A stretch of 64,000 bases of DNA from Paracoccus alcaliphilus (GCF_028553725.1 NZ_CP067124.1:3358001-3422000), one strand, 5' to 3'; numbered from the stretch's first letter, positions 51,002 to 60,987 are shown. Made by a program: numbers and translations. The notes: generated from the sequence alone by a model not told the origin.

Positions 51002-52579
51002 TCAGTCGGCGAAGAGATGGGGAATTTCGGCAAGCTGCTGCGCGGTCTCGGGCGGCACGTCCAGAAACCGCTGAATGGCCTCGGCATTGTGGTCGGTGGT
51101 GCGCTCGGGCGAGATCACCTCGAACCGGGCGAAATCCATGTCGCGCAGCCGCTCGGCCTCGTGTTCCAGATCGCCGCGCACGACCGGCAGCAGGCGGTCC
51201 ACGACCTCGGACGGGGTGCCGACACTGACCAGCCCCACGCGGATCATGTGGCCGCGCAGGTAATCGTCGTCAAAGGGGCTGTCCACGAACAGGATCCGCG
51301 TCTCGGCCCGGTCCGACGCAAAATCCGCGATCAGCGACAGCGCCGACGGATCGAGGCACAGCACCAGATTCGGCGTCTCCATCTGGTCGAACAGCATCTT
51401 GACCAGCGCCCGGCGATGGCGCTGCCGCTTGTCCAGCGTCGAGGCGACACCGCCCATATCCGGCAGATTGGCCGCAAGCTCGTTGAAGACGTAATCGACG
51501 GCGGGAATGTCGGTCGTGGCGCGGATGCCGTCGGTCAGTCGCTTGGCGATGTGCCATTTCTTGGCCACGATCAGCAGCACCATGCGCGACCGGCCCAGAC
51601 TGCCCTCGGTCTCCCAGAAGCGGGGGGCAAAACGGCGCCCGACGCGGCCCCGACCGACAAGGAACTGAAACAGCCGCGGCCCCTCGCCCGACAGCGGAAA
51701 CTCCATCCCGGTTTCCTGCCACAGCGCACCCAGCCTGTCGCGCAGCTCAAGCGACTCGGGGCTGATCTTGCGCGCGAACAGATAGTCCTGACGCAGCAGC
51801 AGATCGTAATGGTCGTTATAGAAGGTCACCGGCATGCCGTAATCGGTGAACATCAGGAAGGTCAGTGTCCGGGTGCGGATCTGCCGTCGTGGCACCAGAT
51901 GGGCGACCAGCGTCTGAAAGAAGGTCTCGTCCGGGATCCATGTCGTGGCAAAGAAGCGCATCACATCGGGGCGCGATTCACAGAAGGTCATCACGCTTTC
52001 GACAGTCTCGCGCCGCAGGCACCACCATTGCGACCCGATCATCATGCGGATGTCCTTGGGGATGTCCCGCGTCAGGCCGAATCGCTGCTGCAACCCCATG
52101 CTGGCATAAAACAGCCGCTTCTGGGTGCGTTCGTTGAACCAGTGGCGATAGATCAGCCGCTCGGCCTTGATGCCGGTCTTGATCCAGTCGCTTTCGAAGA
52201 AGTCGAAGCTCTCGATATAGTCGAAATCCTCGGCATCCAGAAAATTATGCACATATTCCGCCGACTTGATCGGCAGGCAATCGCCCGACAGCATATAGAA
52301 ATGCGTCGCCTGCGGAAACGCATCGGCGGCGGCCTTCAGCGCCTCCAGCGTGGCGGCCACCAGCGACCACTCGCCCCAGCCGCATTTCAGCCGCTTGCGC
52401 GCGAAGGTGACACCGGGATCATCGGCCAGCGCAGTGCGGATGGCGCGGAAATCGTCGGAATTCGCGCGCGCATCGAAATGGATCGCGACATAGTCGCCCG
52501 CGGCAGTCAGCCGCCGGGCCTGGGCAATGACACCCTTGGGATCCTTGTGCGTCAGCAGGATAAAGGCAATACGGGCCAT
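51002..52579 (-). CDS. Beta-1,6-N-acetylglucosaminyltransferase family (GT14-like) protein
   Basis: 525 aa. N-terminal ~280 residues: MARIAFILLTHKDPKGVIAQ, FHFDARANSDDF-type acceptor region, LKCGWGEWSLVAATLEALKA, YMLSGDCLPIKSAEYVHNFL and MIGSQWWCLRRETVESVM match the core-2/I-branching GT14 fold. The C-terminal ~240 residues are specific to Rhodobacterales proteins (DUF5927/DUF5928 type, from memory). Cytoplasmic or peripheral membrane. Paired divergently with a sulfotransferase, which suggests a sulfated surface glycan. Confidence 0.85.
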   Translation of the reverse strand: MARIAFILLTHKDPKGVIAQARRLTAAGDYVAIHFDARANSDDFRAIRTALADDPGVTFARKRLKCGWGEWSLVAATLEALKAAADAFPQATHFYMLSGDCLPIKSAEYVHNFLDAEDFDYIESFDFFESDWIKTGIKAERLIYRHWFNERTQKRLFYASMGLQQRFGLTRDIPKDIRMMIGSQWWCLRRETVESVMTFCESRPDVMRFFATTWIPDETFFQTLVAHLVPRRQIRTRTLTFLMFTDYGMPVTFYNDHYDLLLRQDYLFARKISPESLELRDRLGALWQETGMEFPLSGEGPRLFQFLVGRGRVGRRFAPRFWETEGSLGRSRMVLLIVAKKWHIAKRLTDGIRATTDIPAVDYVFNELAANLPDMGGVASTLDKRQRHRRALVKMLFDQMETPNLVLCLDPSALSLIADFASDRAETRILFVDSPFDDDYLRGHMIRVGLVSVGTPSEVVDRLLPVVRGDLEHEAERLRDMDFARFEVISPERTTDHNAEAIQRFLDVPPETAQQLAEIPHLFAD

Positions 52580-52745
52580 GTCTGTGCTGTCTGTTCCGGC
52601 TGGTTTCCGACAAAGCAACGGAAGGCGTTGATAATCACGCCGCGATTTGCTTTTTGTCTGTAGCAATTTTCAACGCACGGGCAACCCATCGGGGGAAAAT
52701 TCCCCGGATGGTCATGTGCCAGACTAACGGAAGGTGAGAAGACAT

Positions 52746-53564
52746 ATGGCATTTCCCGGCGTGTGGATGACCGAAAGCGAAAGCATGATCTATCGGGTCG
52801 TGCCAAAATGTGCCTGCTCGACCATTGGCCAGATCATGTTCTATTCCGATCACGGGCGGTTCTTTGATGGCGACATCCATGATTCGACCGACGGTCTGCA
52901 CAAGTGGTCGCAGGAACACAGCCAGAAGGCAATCGAGCAGGCCGTCCGTCACAGCAAGGCCCCCAGCTTTACCGTGGTGCGCAACCCCTATGCCCGCATC
53001 CTGTCGTCCTTCTTCGACAAGATCGCCGGCATCCAGCGCAACGGCCGCCGTTATCGCGGCAATCTGGTGCCGCAGCTGACGCAGCGTTACGGAATCGATG
53101 TCGGCAGCCCCGAAAACGGTTTCGAGTTCGATCAGGTCGCCAGCTTTCGCCGATTCCTGCTGTTCGCCCGCGATACCATCCGCTGGCGCCGCCCGATGGA
53201 GCCCGACATCCACTGGTCGGCCATGTCGGGCCATATCTCGACCTTCATCGTGAATGGCGGCCATTACGACCAGATCTTCTATACCGAGACGTTCAACGAA
53301 GGCATGCAAAAGCTGCTGGACAGCGCCGAAACCCCGGTCAAGGTCGATCTGGCCTCGGTGCCGCGCTTCAACGAATCCGAAGGTCACGGGCCCAAGCGCG
53401 CCTTCAAGGTCAGCGATTATTTCGACGACCTGTCGCGGCACCTGATCTGGGAAATCTACAAGGATGATTTCCAGCTGTTCCGCTATGACTTCGACGATCC
53501 CGACAACAAGTTCCCGGTCGGAGAGATCGACCTGGCCGAAGTCCACGCCAAACTGGGCCGCTGA
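52746..53564 (+). CDS. Sulfotransferase family protein
   Basis: 272 aa. The 5'-phosphosulfate loop is YRVVPKCACSTIGQIM (Pro20 to Met31) and the 3'-phosphate site is VVRNPYARILSSFFDKI (Arg79, Asn80, Pro81), both typical of the carbohydrate sulfotransferase (Sulfotransfer_2) family using PAPS. AAGGTGAG upstream points to the ATG at 52746. Divergent from the GT14-like gene; no other polysaccharide genes nearby. Confidence 0.87.
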   Translation: MAFPGVWMTESESMIYRVVPKCACSTIGQIMFYSDHGRFFDGDIHDSTDGLHKWSQEHSQKAIEQAVRHSKAPSFTVVRNPYARILSSFFDKIAGIQRNGRRYRGNLVPQLTQRYGIDVGSPENGFEFDQVASFRRFLLFARDTIRWRRPMEPDIHWSAMSGHISTFIVNGGHYDQIFYTETFNEGMQKLLDSAETPVKVDLASVPRFNESEGHGPKRAFKVSDYFDDLSRHLIWEIYKDDFQLFRYDFDDPDNKFPVGEIDLAEVHAKLGR

Positions 53565-53638
53565 ACAGGCAACAGGGGCAATGCCGGACATGGCATCGCC
53601 CCCTTTTCGGTCACATCACGCGCGCCTGCGGGCTGCGG

Positions 53639-54112
53639 TCATTCCAGATGGCTTTCCAGGAACCACAGATCCTTGTCGGCGGTCTGTGACGCGGCGGTAA
53701 AGATATCCGCCGTATTGGCATCCCCGGCCTCATCCGTGGAATCGATGGCGGCGCGCAATTTCTCGCCATGATCCCGCATCCGCGCGCAGATCTGGCGGAT
53801 ATGATCGGCGGATTTCGTCAGATCGGTCGGATAGGCCTTCAGCGTGCTGGTCTTGGCGACCACTTCCGCCGTGCCCTCGGCCACGCCGTCCAGTTGTTGC
53901 ACACGCTCGGCAAACACATCCAGATGCGCTTGCAGATTGGCATAGACCGTGTCGAACAACTCATGCACGGCGATGAAATTCGGCCCCTTCACGTTCCAAT
54001 GCGCCTGCTTGATCGCCAGCGCCAGCGCCAGCCCATCGGCCAGTCGCGCATTCAGTTCGGAAATCGCGGTCTTGCGGGCATTGTCTGTCAGCCCCTTTAC
54101 GTCAACAGCCAT
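53639..54112 (-). CDS. dps: Dps family DNA-binding/ferritin-like protein
   Basis: 157-aa four-helix dodecamer-forming protein that sequesters iron and protects DNA in stress. The ferroxidase segment is ALAIKQAHWNVKG (His in helix A) with FDTVYANLQAHLDVFAERVQ (His/Asp/Glu in helix B); VQQLDGVAEGT follows. Start MAVDVKGLTD with AAAAGGAGACC upstream; the open frame extends 36 bp further. Confidence 0.93.
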   Translation of the reverse strand: MAVDVKGLTDNARKTAISELNARLADGLALALAIKQAHWNVKGPNFIAVHELFDTVYANLQAHLDVFAERVQQLDGVAEGTAEVVAKTSTLKAYPTDLTKSADHIRQICARMRDHGEKLRAAIDSTDEAGDANTADIFTAASQTADKDLWFLESHLE

Positions 54113-54208
54113 GTTGGTCTCCTTTTGCGGCTTTGCCACATCAACCATCTCACGGCGCTGTCAGTTCCCTGCGCATGACGGCCATGCCGCTGCCGCATGG
54201 ATACGCAC

Positions 54209-54242
54209 AAAAAGAAACGACGCCTCACCGAGGCGCCGTTTC
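54209..54242 (-). terminator. Rho-independent terminator of acpP
   Basis: Minus strand AACGGCGCCTC, a 3-nt loop and GAGGCGTCGTT, followed by TCTTTTT, 35 bp past the acpP stop. Confidence 0.85.
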
Positions 54243-54276
54243 CGCATGCCGTTGATCGGCCAGGGGCTGCTCTGGA

Positions 54277-54510
54277 TCAGAGCGCGCCCTTGATGAAGGT
54301 CACCGCGTCGCCAACCGTCTGGATGGTCTCGGCGGCGTCGTCCGGGATCTCGATGCCGAACTCTTCCTCGAAAGCCATCACCAGTTCCACGGTATCGAGG
54401 CTGTCGGCACCCAGATCGTCGATGAACGAGGCGGATTCGACCACCTTCTCTTCATCCACACCCAGATGCTCCACCACGATCTTCTTCACGCGATCAGCGA
54501 TATCGCTCAT
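54277..54510 (-). CDS. acpP: Acyl carrier protein
   Basis: 77-aa carrier for fatty-acid synthesis intermediates. The phosphopantetheine Ser37 is in [13 protein letters not shown], with acidic helices as usual. It is downstream of fabG (170-bp gap) in the fabD-fabG-acpP order common to many bacteria, with its own terminator. Confidence 0.98.
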   Translation of the reverse strand: MSDIADRVKKIVVEHLGVDEEKVVESASFIDDLGADSLDTVELVMAFEEEFGIEIPDDAAETIQTVGDAVTFIKGAL

Positions 54511-54680
54511 GTCATATCCTCACATTCGCGGGCATCCGCCCAAATTTTGCGCAAGCCTCCGGCCTGCATCAGCACAGGGCGGTTTCCCTGCTGCCAAGCG
54601 CGGGGATATAGCACCGATAAGCGTTCATGCAACCGCTTTTCAACGCTTTTCCATGCCGAGTTGCCCCCACGCCCGACCGG

Positions 54681-55418
54681 TCACAGCATGGCCATGCCGC
54701 CGTTGACATGCAAGGTGGTGCCGGTGACATAGCCCGCCTGCGGGCTGGACAGATACCGGACCGCCGCGGCAATATCCTCGGGCCGCCCCATCACTCCCGC
54801 CGGAATCTGCGTCAGGATCCTGTCCTTCTGCTCGTCACTCAGCTTGTCGGTCATGGCGGTGGCGATAAAGCCCGGCGCCACGCAATTCACGGTAATGCCA
54901 CGGCTTGCGACCTCATAGGCCAGCGATTTCGACATGCCGACCAGCCCCGCCTTGGCAGCGGCATAGTTGCCCTGCCCCGGATTGCCGGTGGCCCCCACAA
55001 CCGAGGTGATGTTAACGATCCGCCCCCAGCGCGCCTTCATCATCCCGCGCAGCACCGCGCGGCTCAGCCGGAACACGCTGGTCAGATTCACCTCCAGAAC
55101 CTGCGCCCATTCCTCGTCGGACATGCGCATGAACAGATTGTCGCGGGTGATCCCGGCATTGTTGACCAGAATATCGACCGACCCCATCGCCTCGGCCGCC
55201 ACCTTCGGCAGCGCCAGAACCGATTCGGCATCCGACAGATCGGCAGGCACCACATGGGCGCGGCTGCCCAGCTTCCCCGCCAGCTCCTGCAAGGGCGCCT
55301 CGCGCGTCCCCGACAGGGCGACCGTTGCCCCCGCCGCGTGCAGCGCCTCGGCGATCGCGCCGCCGATCCCCCCCGATGCGCCCGTCACCAGCGCGTTCCT
55401 GCCTGTCAGATCGAACAT
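54681..55418 (-). CDS. fabG: 3-oxoacyl-[acyl-carrier-protein] reductase
   Basis: NADPH-dependent second step of each elongation cycle, 245 aa. Cofactor site TGASGGIGGAI (12-22), NNAG (86-89) and catalytic Ser139, Tyr152 and Lys156 in NYAAAKAGL; tail VTGTTLHVNGGMAML is family-typical. It follows fabD, with repeat copy H in the gap. Confidence 0.97.
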   Translation of the reverse strand: MFDLTGRNALVTGASGGIGGAIAEALHAAGATVALSGTREAPLQELAGKLGSRAHVVPADLSDAESVLALPKVAAEAMGSVDILVNNAGITRDNLFMRMSDEEWAQVLEVNLTSVFRLSRAVLRGMMKARWGRIVNITSVVGATGNPGQGNYAAAKAGLVGMSKSLAYEVASRGITVNCVAPGFIATAMTDKLSDEQKDRILTQIPAGVMGRPEDIAAAVRYLSSPQAGYVTGTTLHVNGGMAML

Positions 55419-55425
55419 CCCTGCC

Positions 55426-55482
55426 TCATCTCTGGTGTCAAAATATCCCGGGGGTCCGGGGGCTGGCCCCCGGCCCGTCCTC
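55426..55482. repeat. Dispersed intergenic repeat, copy H
   Basis: CATCTCTGGTG, AAAATATCCCGGGGG and a GC hairpin (CCGGGGGCTGGCCCCCGG). Same subfamily as copy C and, on the opposite strand, copies A and B. It lies between the codirectional fabD and fabG genes. Confidence 0.65.
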
Positions 55483-56407
55483 AGCCCTTCAGCGCCGCAA
55501 TATCCGCCGGCGCGCCGACATTGCGCACCGTGGCCTCTTTCGTGATCCGCCGGATCATGCCGGACAGCGCCTTGCCCGCGCCGATCTCCCAGAACTCGAC
55601 CACACCGGCGCCGGCCATATTGGCGATCGATTCGCGCCAGCGCACGGTGCCGGTGACCTGCTCGACCAGCAGGCGGCGGATCGCGCCCGGCTCGATCACC
55701 GCCTCGGCGCGGACATTGGCGATCAGCGGCACGGCGGGCGGCTGGATATCAACCCCGGCCAGCGCATCGGCCATCACCGCCGCCGCAGGCTGCATCAGCA
55801 CCGAATGGAACGGTGCCGAAACCGGCAGCATCATCGCCCGCTTGGCCCCCGCCGCCTTCAGCGCCTCGGCGGCACGCTCGACCGCCTCCCTGTGGCCCGA
55901 GATCACCACCTGAGAGGGGTCGTTGTCATTGGCCGCCTGAACCACCTCATCGCCCGCCACCTCGCGCGCGATCCGGTCAACGGTCTCGAAATCCAGCCCA
56001 AGGATCGCGGCCATGGCGCCCTGCCCGACCGGCACCGCCTCTTGCATGGCCTGCCCGCGCAGGCGCAGCAACCGCGCCGTATCCTCCAGCGACAGCGCCC
56101 CCGCGGCACACAGCGCCGAATATTCCCCCAGCGAATGCCCGGCGACGAAATTCGCATCCAGAATGTTGAACCCCTCGGCCTCCATCGCGCGGAACGCCGC
56201 CATCGAGGTCGCCATCAGCGCGGGCTGGGCGTTCTGCGTCAGGGTCAGGGTCTCGATATCGCCGTCCCAGATCAGCGCCGACAGCTTTTCATCCAAAGCC
56301 TCATCCACCTGCTCGAAGACATCGCGCGCGGCGGGATAGGCTTCGGCCAGTTCGCGCCCCATGCCAACGGTCTGCGCCCCCTGCCCCGGAAACACGAAAG
56401 CCCGCAT
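55481..56407 (-). CDS. fabD: Malonyl-CoA:ACP transacylase
   Basis: Loads malonate onto ACP for fatty-acid synthesis, 308 aa. FPGQGAQTVGMG opens the protein, the nucleophile is Ser92 in AGHSLGEYSAL, and His in PVSAPFHSVLM completes the dyad. ATG 56407 (MRAFVFPGQ) is the family-typical start with GAAAGGG upstream; an ATG six codons earlier (56425) is also in frame. Confidence 0.96.
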   Translation of the reverse strand: MRAFVFPGQGAQTVGMGRELAEAYPAARDVFEQVDEALDEKLSALIWDGDIETLTLTQNAQPALMATSMAAFRAMEAEGFNILDANFVAGHSLGEYSALCAAGALSLEDTARLLRLRGQAMQEAVPVGQGAMAAILGLDFETVDRIAREVAGDEVVQAANDNDPSQVVISGHREAVERAAEALKAAGAKRAMMLPVSAPFHSVLMQPAAAVMADALAGVDIQPPAVPLIANVRAEAVIEPGAIRRLLVEQVTGTVRWRESIANMAGAGVVEFWEIGAGKALSGMIRRITKEATVRNVGAPADIAALKG

Positions 56408-56493
56408 CAAAAACCCTTTCGTCATGTGACTGTTCCCCTTGGGCATATCGCGCGGCTGGTAACACCGCAACCAAACCCCGCCCGCACATGACG

Positions 56494-56516
56494 AAAAAGG
56501 GGGCCCGAAGGCCCCC
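56494..56516 (-). terminator. Rho-independent terminator of ndk
   Basis: Minus strand GGGGGCCTTCGGGCCCCC followed by TTTTT, about 29 bp after the ndk stop. Confidence 0.85.
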
Positions 56517-56544
56517 GATCATTCCATTTCCGGCCTGAAAGGGC

Positions 56545-56967
56545 TCAGCCGACCAGTTCAAGGCCCGAGAAGAAGAAGGCGATTTCCTGCGCGGCGGTTT
56601 CCGGCGCGTCCGAGCCGTGGACCGAGTTTTCGCCGACCGACAGCGCGAACTCCTTGCGGATGGTGCCCTCGGCCGCATCGGCAGGGTTGGTCGCGCCCAT
56701 CACGTCGCGGTTCTTTGCAATCGCGCCTTCGCCTTCCAGCACCTGCACGACGACGGGTTCAGAGGCCATGAACTCGACCAGCTCGCCATAGAAGGGGCGT
56801 TCCTTGTGGACTTCATAGAACTTGCCGGCCTGCTCGGGCGACAGCTTGATGCGCTTCTGCGCGACGATGCGCAGGCCGGCATCCTCAAACTTGGCATTGA
56901 TCTTGCCGGTCAGGTTGCGACGGGTGGCGTCGGGTTTGATGATCGAGAGAGTGCGTTCGATAGCCAT
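56545..56967 (-). CDS. ndk: Nucleoside diphosphate kinase
   Basis: Equilibrates nucleoside di- and triphosphates via a phosphohistidine, 140 aa. Catalytic His117 in [20 protein letters not shown], with Lys11 in [14 protein letters not shown] opening [10 protein letters not shown] is the start; the frame runs eight codons further up. Confidence 0.98.
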   Translation of the reverse strand: MAIERTLSIIKPDATRRNLTGKINAKFEDAGLRIVAQKRIKLSPEQAGKFYEVHKERPFYGELVEFMASEPVVVQVLEGEGAIAKNRDVMGATNPADAAEGTIRKEFALSVGENSVHGSDAPETAAQEIAFFFSGLELVG

Positions 56968-57178
56968 TGGGGGCCTTACCTTGTTGCTCATGTGGCGGAG
57001 AATACCGCCGATTGAAACTGCGCCGCCCGGTTAACAGGCTTGACCGCGCCGGGCAAGCTGCGGCAATGCCTTGGAGCGGGCCGTCTGCATGTCGGGCGGG
57101 CAAATTTGATCTGCTGTGTTTTCAGACTCTGTGATTTCGTGATTTCGACATAACTCTGCGCTATGTTGCGCCGGATTG

Positions 57179-57952
57179 ATGCGGGGTGCCGTCTTTATGC
57201 AACCGATTGTCAAAGGCCGCTATCGGGGCCGTCTGGCCCAGTCCGCGGCCGATATCCGCGCCGCGCAGGCGCTGCGCTGGCTGTGCTTCGTCGCCCGCAA
57301 TGGCGATGCAGCCACCCGCGACGATCTTGACCGCGACGATATGGACGACAGTTGCCAGCACATGCTGGTCGAGGATCGCGACAGCGGTCAGCTGGTCTGC
57401 ACCTTCCGCTTTCTGCCGCTGTCGGGCGGGCACGAGATCGGGCGCAGCTATTCGGCGCAATTCTACAACCTTCGCAGCCTCGAAGGCTTCAACGCCCCGA
57501 TGGTCGAGATGGGGCGGTTCTGCATCCATCCCGAATGGCGCGATCCGGGCATCCTGCGCATCGCATGGGCCGCCATGACCCGCTTTGTCGATGACAACGG
57601 GATCGAGATGCTGTTCGGCTGCTCCAGCTTCATCGGCACCCGGCCCGAGGAACATGCCGAAGCCTTCGCCATGTTGCGCGAACGGCATCTGGCACCGCGC
57701 CGCTGGTGGCCACGGGTCAAGGCGCCAAATGTGTTCCGCTTTGCCCGGGCGCTGGCCCGCAGGCAGCCCGATCCGCGCCGCGCCATGGCCGCGATGCCGC
57801 CGCTGCTGCGCAGCTATCTGGCGATGGGTGGCTGGGTCAGCGATCACGCCGTGGTCGATCCGGCGTTGCAGACGATGCATGTCTTTACCGGGGTAGAGAT
57901 CCGCGCCATCCCCGATTCGCGCAAGCGCCTGCTGCGCGCCGATGCGGTCTAG
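57179..57952 (+). CDS. olsB: L-ornithine N(alpha)-acyltransferase (OlsB-type, GNAT family)
   Basis: 257 aa. Acyl-ACP-dependent N-acyltransferase of the GNAT fold; OlsB makes lyso-ornithine lipid, the first step of ornithine lipids, phosphate-free membrane lipids of alphaproteobacteria. LRWLCFVARNGDAATRDDLD is the autoinducer synthase-like opening, VCTFRFLPLSGG and MGRFCIHPEWRD the core, and SSFIGTRPEEHAEAFAMLRE the C-terminal part. olsA is not nearby. Start is ambiguous: ATG 57179 or ATG 57197, the latter with GGGG upstream. Its 3' end overlaps the convergent RpiR gene by 4 bp. Confidence 0.88.
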   Translation: MRGAVFMQPIVKGRYRGRLAQSAADIRAAQALRWLCFVARNGDAATRDDLDRDDMDDSCQHMLVEDRDSGQLVCTFRFLPLSGGHEIGRSYSAQFYNLRSLEGFNAPMVEMGRFCIHPEWRDPGILRIAWAAMTRFVDDNGIEMLFGCSSFIGTRPEEHAEAFAMLRERHLAPRRWWPRVKAPNVFRFARALARRQPDPRRAMAAMPPLLRSYLAMGGWVSDHAVVDPALQTMHVFTGVEIRAIPDSRKRLLRADAV

Positions 57953-58806
57953 CCCACCGCCGTCAGATCCGATCCCGTCGGGACGCGCAACGCCGCCACC
58001 GCTGCCGCCAGCGCCAGTGTCAACGTCATCATCGAGGCCAGGGTGCGAAAGCCCGCCGCCTCGGCCTCGGCCAGCACCAGACAGATCGCGCGGTGACGCA
58101 GGTGCATTTCCACCCCCGGATCGCAGACCGCGACCAGCCTTGCATCGGAACGCGGCAGTGAGGTGACGAAACGCCGCAATTCGTCGCTGATCGGAGAGGT
58201 CGCGATCAGCAGCAGCGCATCGCCGGCCCGGATCGCCTGCAATCCGGGCAGATCGCCTGCCGCGCCATGCAGCACCTGCGGCACTTCCATCCGGTCCCAG
58301 CCATGCGCAACCTGTGCGGCAATCGGAAAACAGCGGCCAAAGCCGATGGTATGGACCAGATCGGCATCGGCAAGCAGTTGTACGGCAGCCTCGAAACGAT
58401 CGGGCATGATGCTGTCGGCCATGCGATCCAGTGATTCCCGCGCCGCGCCAATGAAATCGGCCAGCAATTGCACCGACTGCCCCTGTCCGCGGCTGCGCAG
58501 CTCGGCCAGACGCTGGGTATAATCGGTGCGCGGCATCTCGAAGGGGCTGCGGAACAGTTGCCGCAGCTGGGCATAGCCCGAAAACCCCATGACCTGCGAA
58601 AACCGCACCACGGCCGAGGCCGGCACCCCCGCGCCACGAGCGAAATCGGCCACCGTCGCCTGCGCCAGCCGCGCCTGATGCCGGGCGGCGTAATCGGCGC
58701 ATTGCCGCAAGCGGCGCGGCAGGGAATCGTGAATTTGCCTCAGCCTGTCATTGAACTGATCAGCGCTCAGCGGCGGGCCGCCGTCCATTCCTGCCCCCAA
58801 AAACAT
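57949..58806 (-). CDS. MurR/RpiR family transcriptional regulator
   Basis: 285-aa regulator. N-terminal HTH_6 domain with RQCADYAARHQARLAQATVA and DFARGAGVPASAVVRFSQVM, then a SIS sugar-phosphate-binding domain (about 130-265: HTIGFGRCFPIAAQVA, LLLIATSPISDELRRFV). The likely ligand is a sugar phosphate but the target genes are not evident: both neighbours are unrelated. Its stop overlaps the end of olsB. An in-frame ATG six codons in (MDGGPPLSADQF) is an alternative start. Confidence 0.9.
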   Translation of the reverse strand: MFLGAGMDGGPPLSADQFNDRLRQIHDSLPRRLRQCADYAARHQARLAQATVADFARGAGVPASAVVRFSQVMGFSGYAQLRQLFRSPFEMPRTDYTQRLAELRSRGQGQSVQLLADFIGAARESLDRMADSIMPDRFEAAVQLLADADLVHTIGFGRCFPIAAQVAHGWDRMEVPQVLHGAAGDLPGLQAIRAGDALLLIATSPISDELRRFVTSLPRSDARLVAVCDPGVEMHLRHRAICLVLAEAEAAGFRTLASMMTLTLALAAAVAALRVPTGSDLTAVG

Positions 58807-58919
58807 GAACTCGTTACGTTATGAGCAAGATAGTGCCGATTGCCGTCGCGTGTTACCAGATGATTTAATGCAACCTATTGGCGATCAATGTTTTTCTTCG
58901 TTCAATCAATCGGATAGGG

Positions 58920-59375
58920 TCAGGCTTTGCGCTGCCAGCGGCCCGTTTCCTCGGACCAGTATTCGGCCTGAACCCCTGCCGAGGTCAGCGACCGCCATTG
59001 CCCGCGTGCGCGCTGGACCGCCGACGAATCACCACCGTCGAAAATGATGCAGCTGCGTTGCAGGATCTGGCATTCCTCGGGGGCGATTTCGGCCCCGTCC
59101 ACGGCCATCAGACAGCCCGCCTTGTTGGCCGCCGCGCCATGCCGGCCGGCGATGGTCAGCAGCACCGGCTGGCGGGCATCATGCGGCCCGCCAGCCAGCC
59201 CATGCGGCAGGAAACCATCGCCCTGCCACAGATGCTGATCCAGATATTCGGCGCGATCCGGCGCGGCGCTGCGCAGCTCCACCCGCCAGCCCGCCGCCAG
59301 CGCCTTGCCGATCAGCACTGGCAGCAGCGCCTCTGCGGGCGAGCGGGTCAGATGATAGAACAGCGCATTGCCCAT
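58920..59375 (-). CDS. holC: DNA polymerase III subunit chi
   Basis: 151-aa clamp-loader accessory protein that links the loader to single-strand DNA-binding protein. It opens MGNALFYHLTRSPAEALLPV and contains ALAAGWRVELR, LWQGDGFLPHGLAGGPHDAR and QPVLLT, the expected chi signature; the end EYWSEETGRWQRKA is typical. It starts 4 bp after the pepA stop and is therefore in the same unit. Confidence 0.92.
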   Translation of the reverse strand: MGNALFYHLTRSPAEALLPVLIGKALAAGWRVELRSAAPDRAEYLDQHLWQGDGFLPHGLAGGPHDARQPVLLTIAGRHGAAANKAGCLMAVDGAEIAPEECQILQRSCIIFDGGDSSAVQRARGQWRSLTSAGVQAEYWSEETGRWQRKA

Positions 59376-59379
59376 CAGG

Positions 59380-60987
59380 TCACTTCGCCTCGAAACGGTC
59401 GCGCACCAGACGGTCCAGCGTCATCACGCCCCAGCCGGTCGCCCCCTTCGGCGCCAGATCCGTGGCCGAGGGCGGCAGCGCCACCCCGGCGATGTCGATA
59501 TGCGCCCATGGCTGCCCCTTGCGGACAAAGCGTTGCAGGAACTGCGCCGCCGTGATCGAGCCCGCCGGGCGCCCACCGGTATTTTTCATATCGGCCAGCC
59601 GCGACTTGATCAGCTTGTCATAGGCCGGGGCCAGCGGCAGACGCCATGCGCCCTCGCCCTCGGCCCTGGCGGCGGACAGGATCTGGCCCGCCAGCGCATC
59701 ATCGTTGCAAAACACCCCGGCATTGTCATGCCCCAGCGCGATGATGACCGCCCCGGTCAGCGTCGCAAGGTCGATCACCGCCGCAGGCTGAAAGCGGGTC
59801 TGCGCATACCAAAGCACATCGGCCAGAACCAGCCGGCCCTCGGCATCGGTATTGATGACTTCGATCGTGTCGCCCTTCATCGACTTCACGATATCGCCGG
59901 GACGTTGCGCGCGCCCGTCGGGCATGTTCTCGACCAGACCGACCAGCCCGACCACGTTCGCCTTGGCCCGGCGCAGGGCCAGCGTGCGCATGACGCCCGC
60001 CACGACACCGGCACCGCCCATGTCCATCGTCATCTCTTCCATGCCGGCGGCGGGCTTGATCGAGATGCCGCCGGTGTCGAACACCACGCCCTTGCCGACC
60101 AGCGCCAGCGGTGCCTCGTCGCCGCCGCCGTTCCAGCGCATGACCACCACCTTCGACGGCGTTTCGCTGCCCTGCCCCACGGCCAGCAGCGCGCGCATCC
60201 CCAGTTTTTGCAGCTCGTCCTCGTCCAGAACCTCGACGGTCAGGCCGATTTCCTCCATCGCCTTCAGCCGGTCGGCGAAATCGCTGGTGGTCAGGACGTT
60301 GGCCGGTTCATTGATCAGATCGCGGGTAAAGAACACCCCTTCGGCCACGGCGGCGGCATGGGTGGCCAGCTTGGCCTGCGCCTCGGGATCGCGGACCATG
60401 AAGGTCACGCGGGCGCTTTCCCCCACGCGCAGAGAAGCATCGCCTGCCGCATCCGCTCCGGTCTGCGCATCCGTCAGCCGGGCATCGTCAGCCGCGCCCT
60501 GACGCGACACGGCCTGCGGCGGCTCGGCCGGGGTGTCGGTGGCGGTGTCGGGTGCCGGATCATCCGATTCCCCCGCCCCGGTCTGATAGGCCGAAAAATC
60601 ATAGCCCCGCAGCGCCAGCCCCAGCGCGACATCCTGCGCCCGCCGGTGCCCGCCCGCCAGAACCAGCGTATGCACCTTGCCCAGACGTGCGCCGATGGCG
60701 GCACCGGCGCGGCGCGCATCCTGCGCGGTCGAGGAAGGCGGCAGCCAGATCAGTTGCAGCGCCTCGGCCTTCATCGCGGCGGGAAAGGCCAGTTCCAGCA
60801 CGCCGCCCGGCTTCATCGCCTTGCCCTGTTTCGAGGCCAGCGCCCTCAGCGCGGCCTCTCGTGCGGGGCGGGGCAGACCGGCGGGCAGACGTCCACCCGG
60901 CCCCAATATCAGCGCGACCCGCCCTTCATGCCCGGCCAGTTTATCGGTGGCGGTTTCGACGAAGGTGATCTCGACAGGCTGGGTCAT
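59380..60987 (-). CDS. pepA: Leucyl aminopeptidase
   Basis: 535-aa M17 zinc aminopeptidase; also a DNA-binding recombination factor in E. coli. Catalytic segments: [43 protein letters not shown]. It carries an Ala/Asp/Pro-rich insertion of about 55 residues (about 135-190) between the N-terminal and catalytic domains that most PepA proteins lack, making it longer than the usual ~495 aa. holC follows 4 bp downstream; divergent from lptF. Confidence 0.94.
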   Translation of the reverse strand: MTQPVEITFVETATDKLAGHEGRVALILGPGGRLPAGLPRPAREAALRALASKQGKAMKPGGVLELAFPAAMKAEALQLIWLPPSSTAQDARRAGAAIGARLGKVHTLVLAGGHRRAQDVALGLALRGYDFSAYQTGAGESDDPAPDTATDTPAEPPQAVSRQGAADDARLTDAQTGADAAGDASLRVGESARVTFMVRDPEAQAKLATHAAAVAEGVFFTRDLINEPANVLTTSDFADRLKAMEEIGLTVEVLDEDELQKLGMRALLAVGQGSETPSKVVVMRWNGGGDEAPLALVGKGVVFDTGGISIKPAAGMEEMTMDMGGAGVVAGVMRTLALRRAKANVVGLVGLVENMPDGRAQRPGDIVKSMKGDTIEVINTDAEGRLVLADVLWYAQTRFQPAAVIDLATLTGAVIIALGHDNAGVFCNDDALAGQILSAARAEGEGAWRLPLAPAYDKLIKSRLADMKNTGGRPAGSITAAQFLQRFVRKGQPWAHIDIAGVALPPSATDLAPKGATGWGVMTLDRLVRDRFEAK

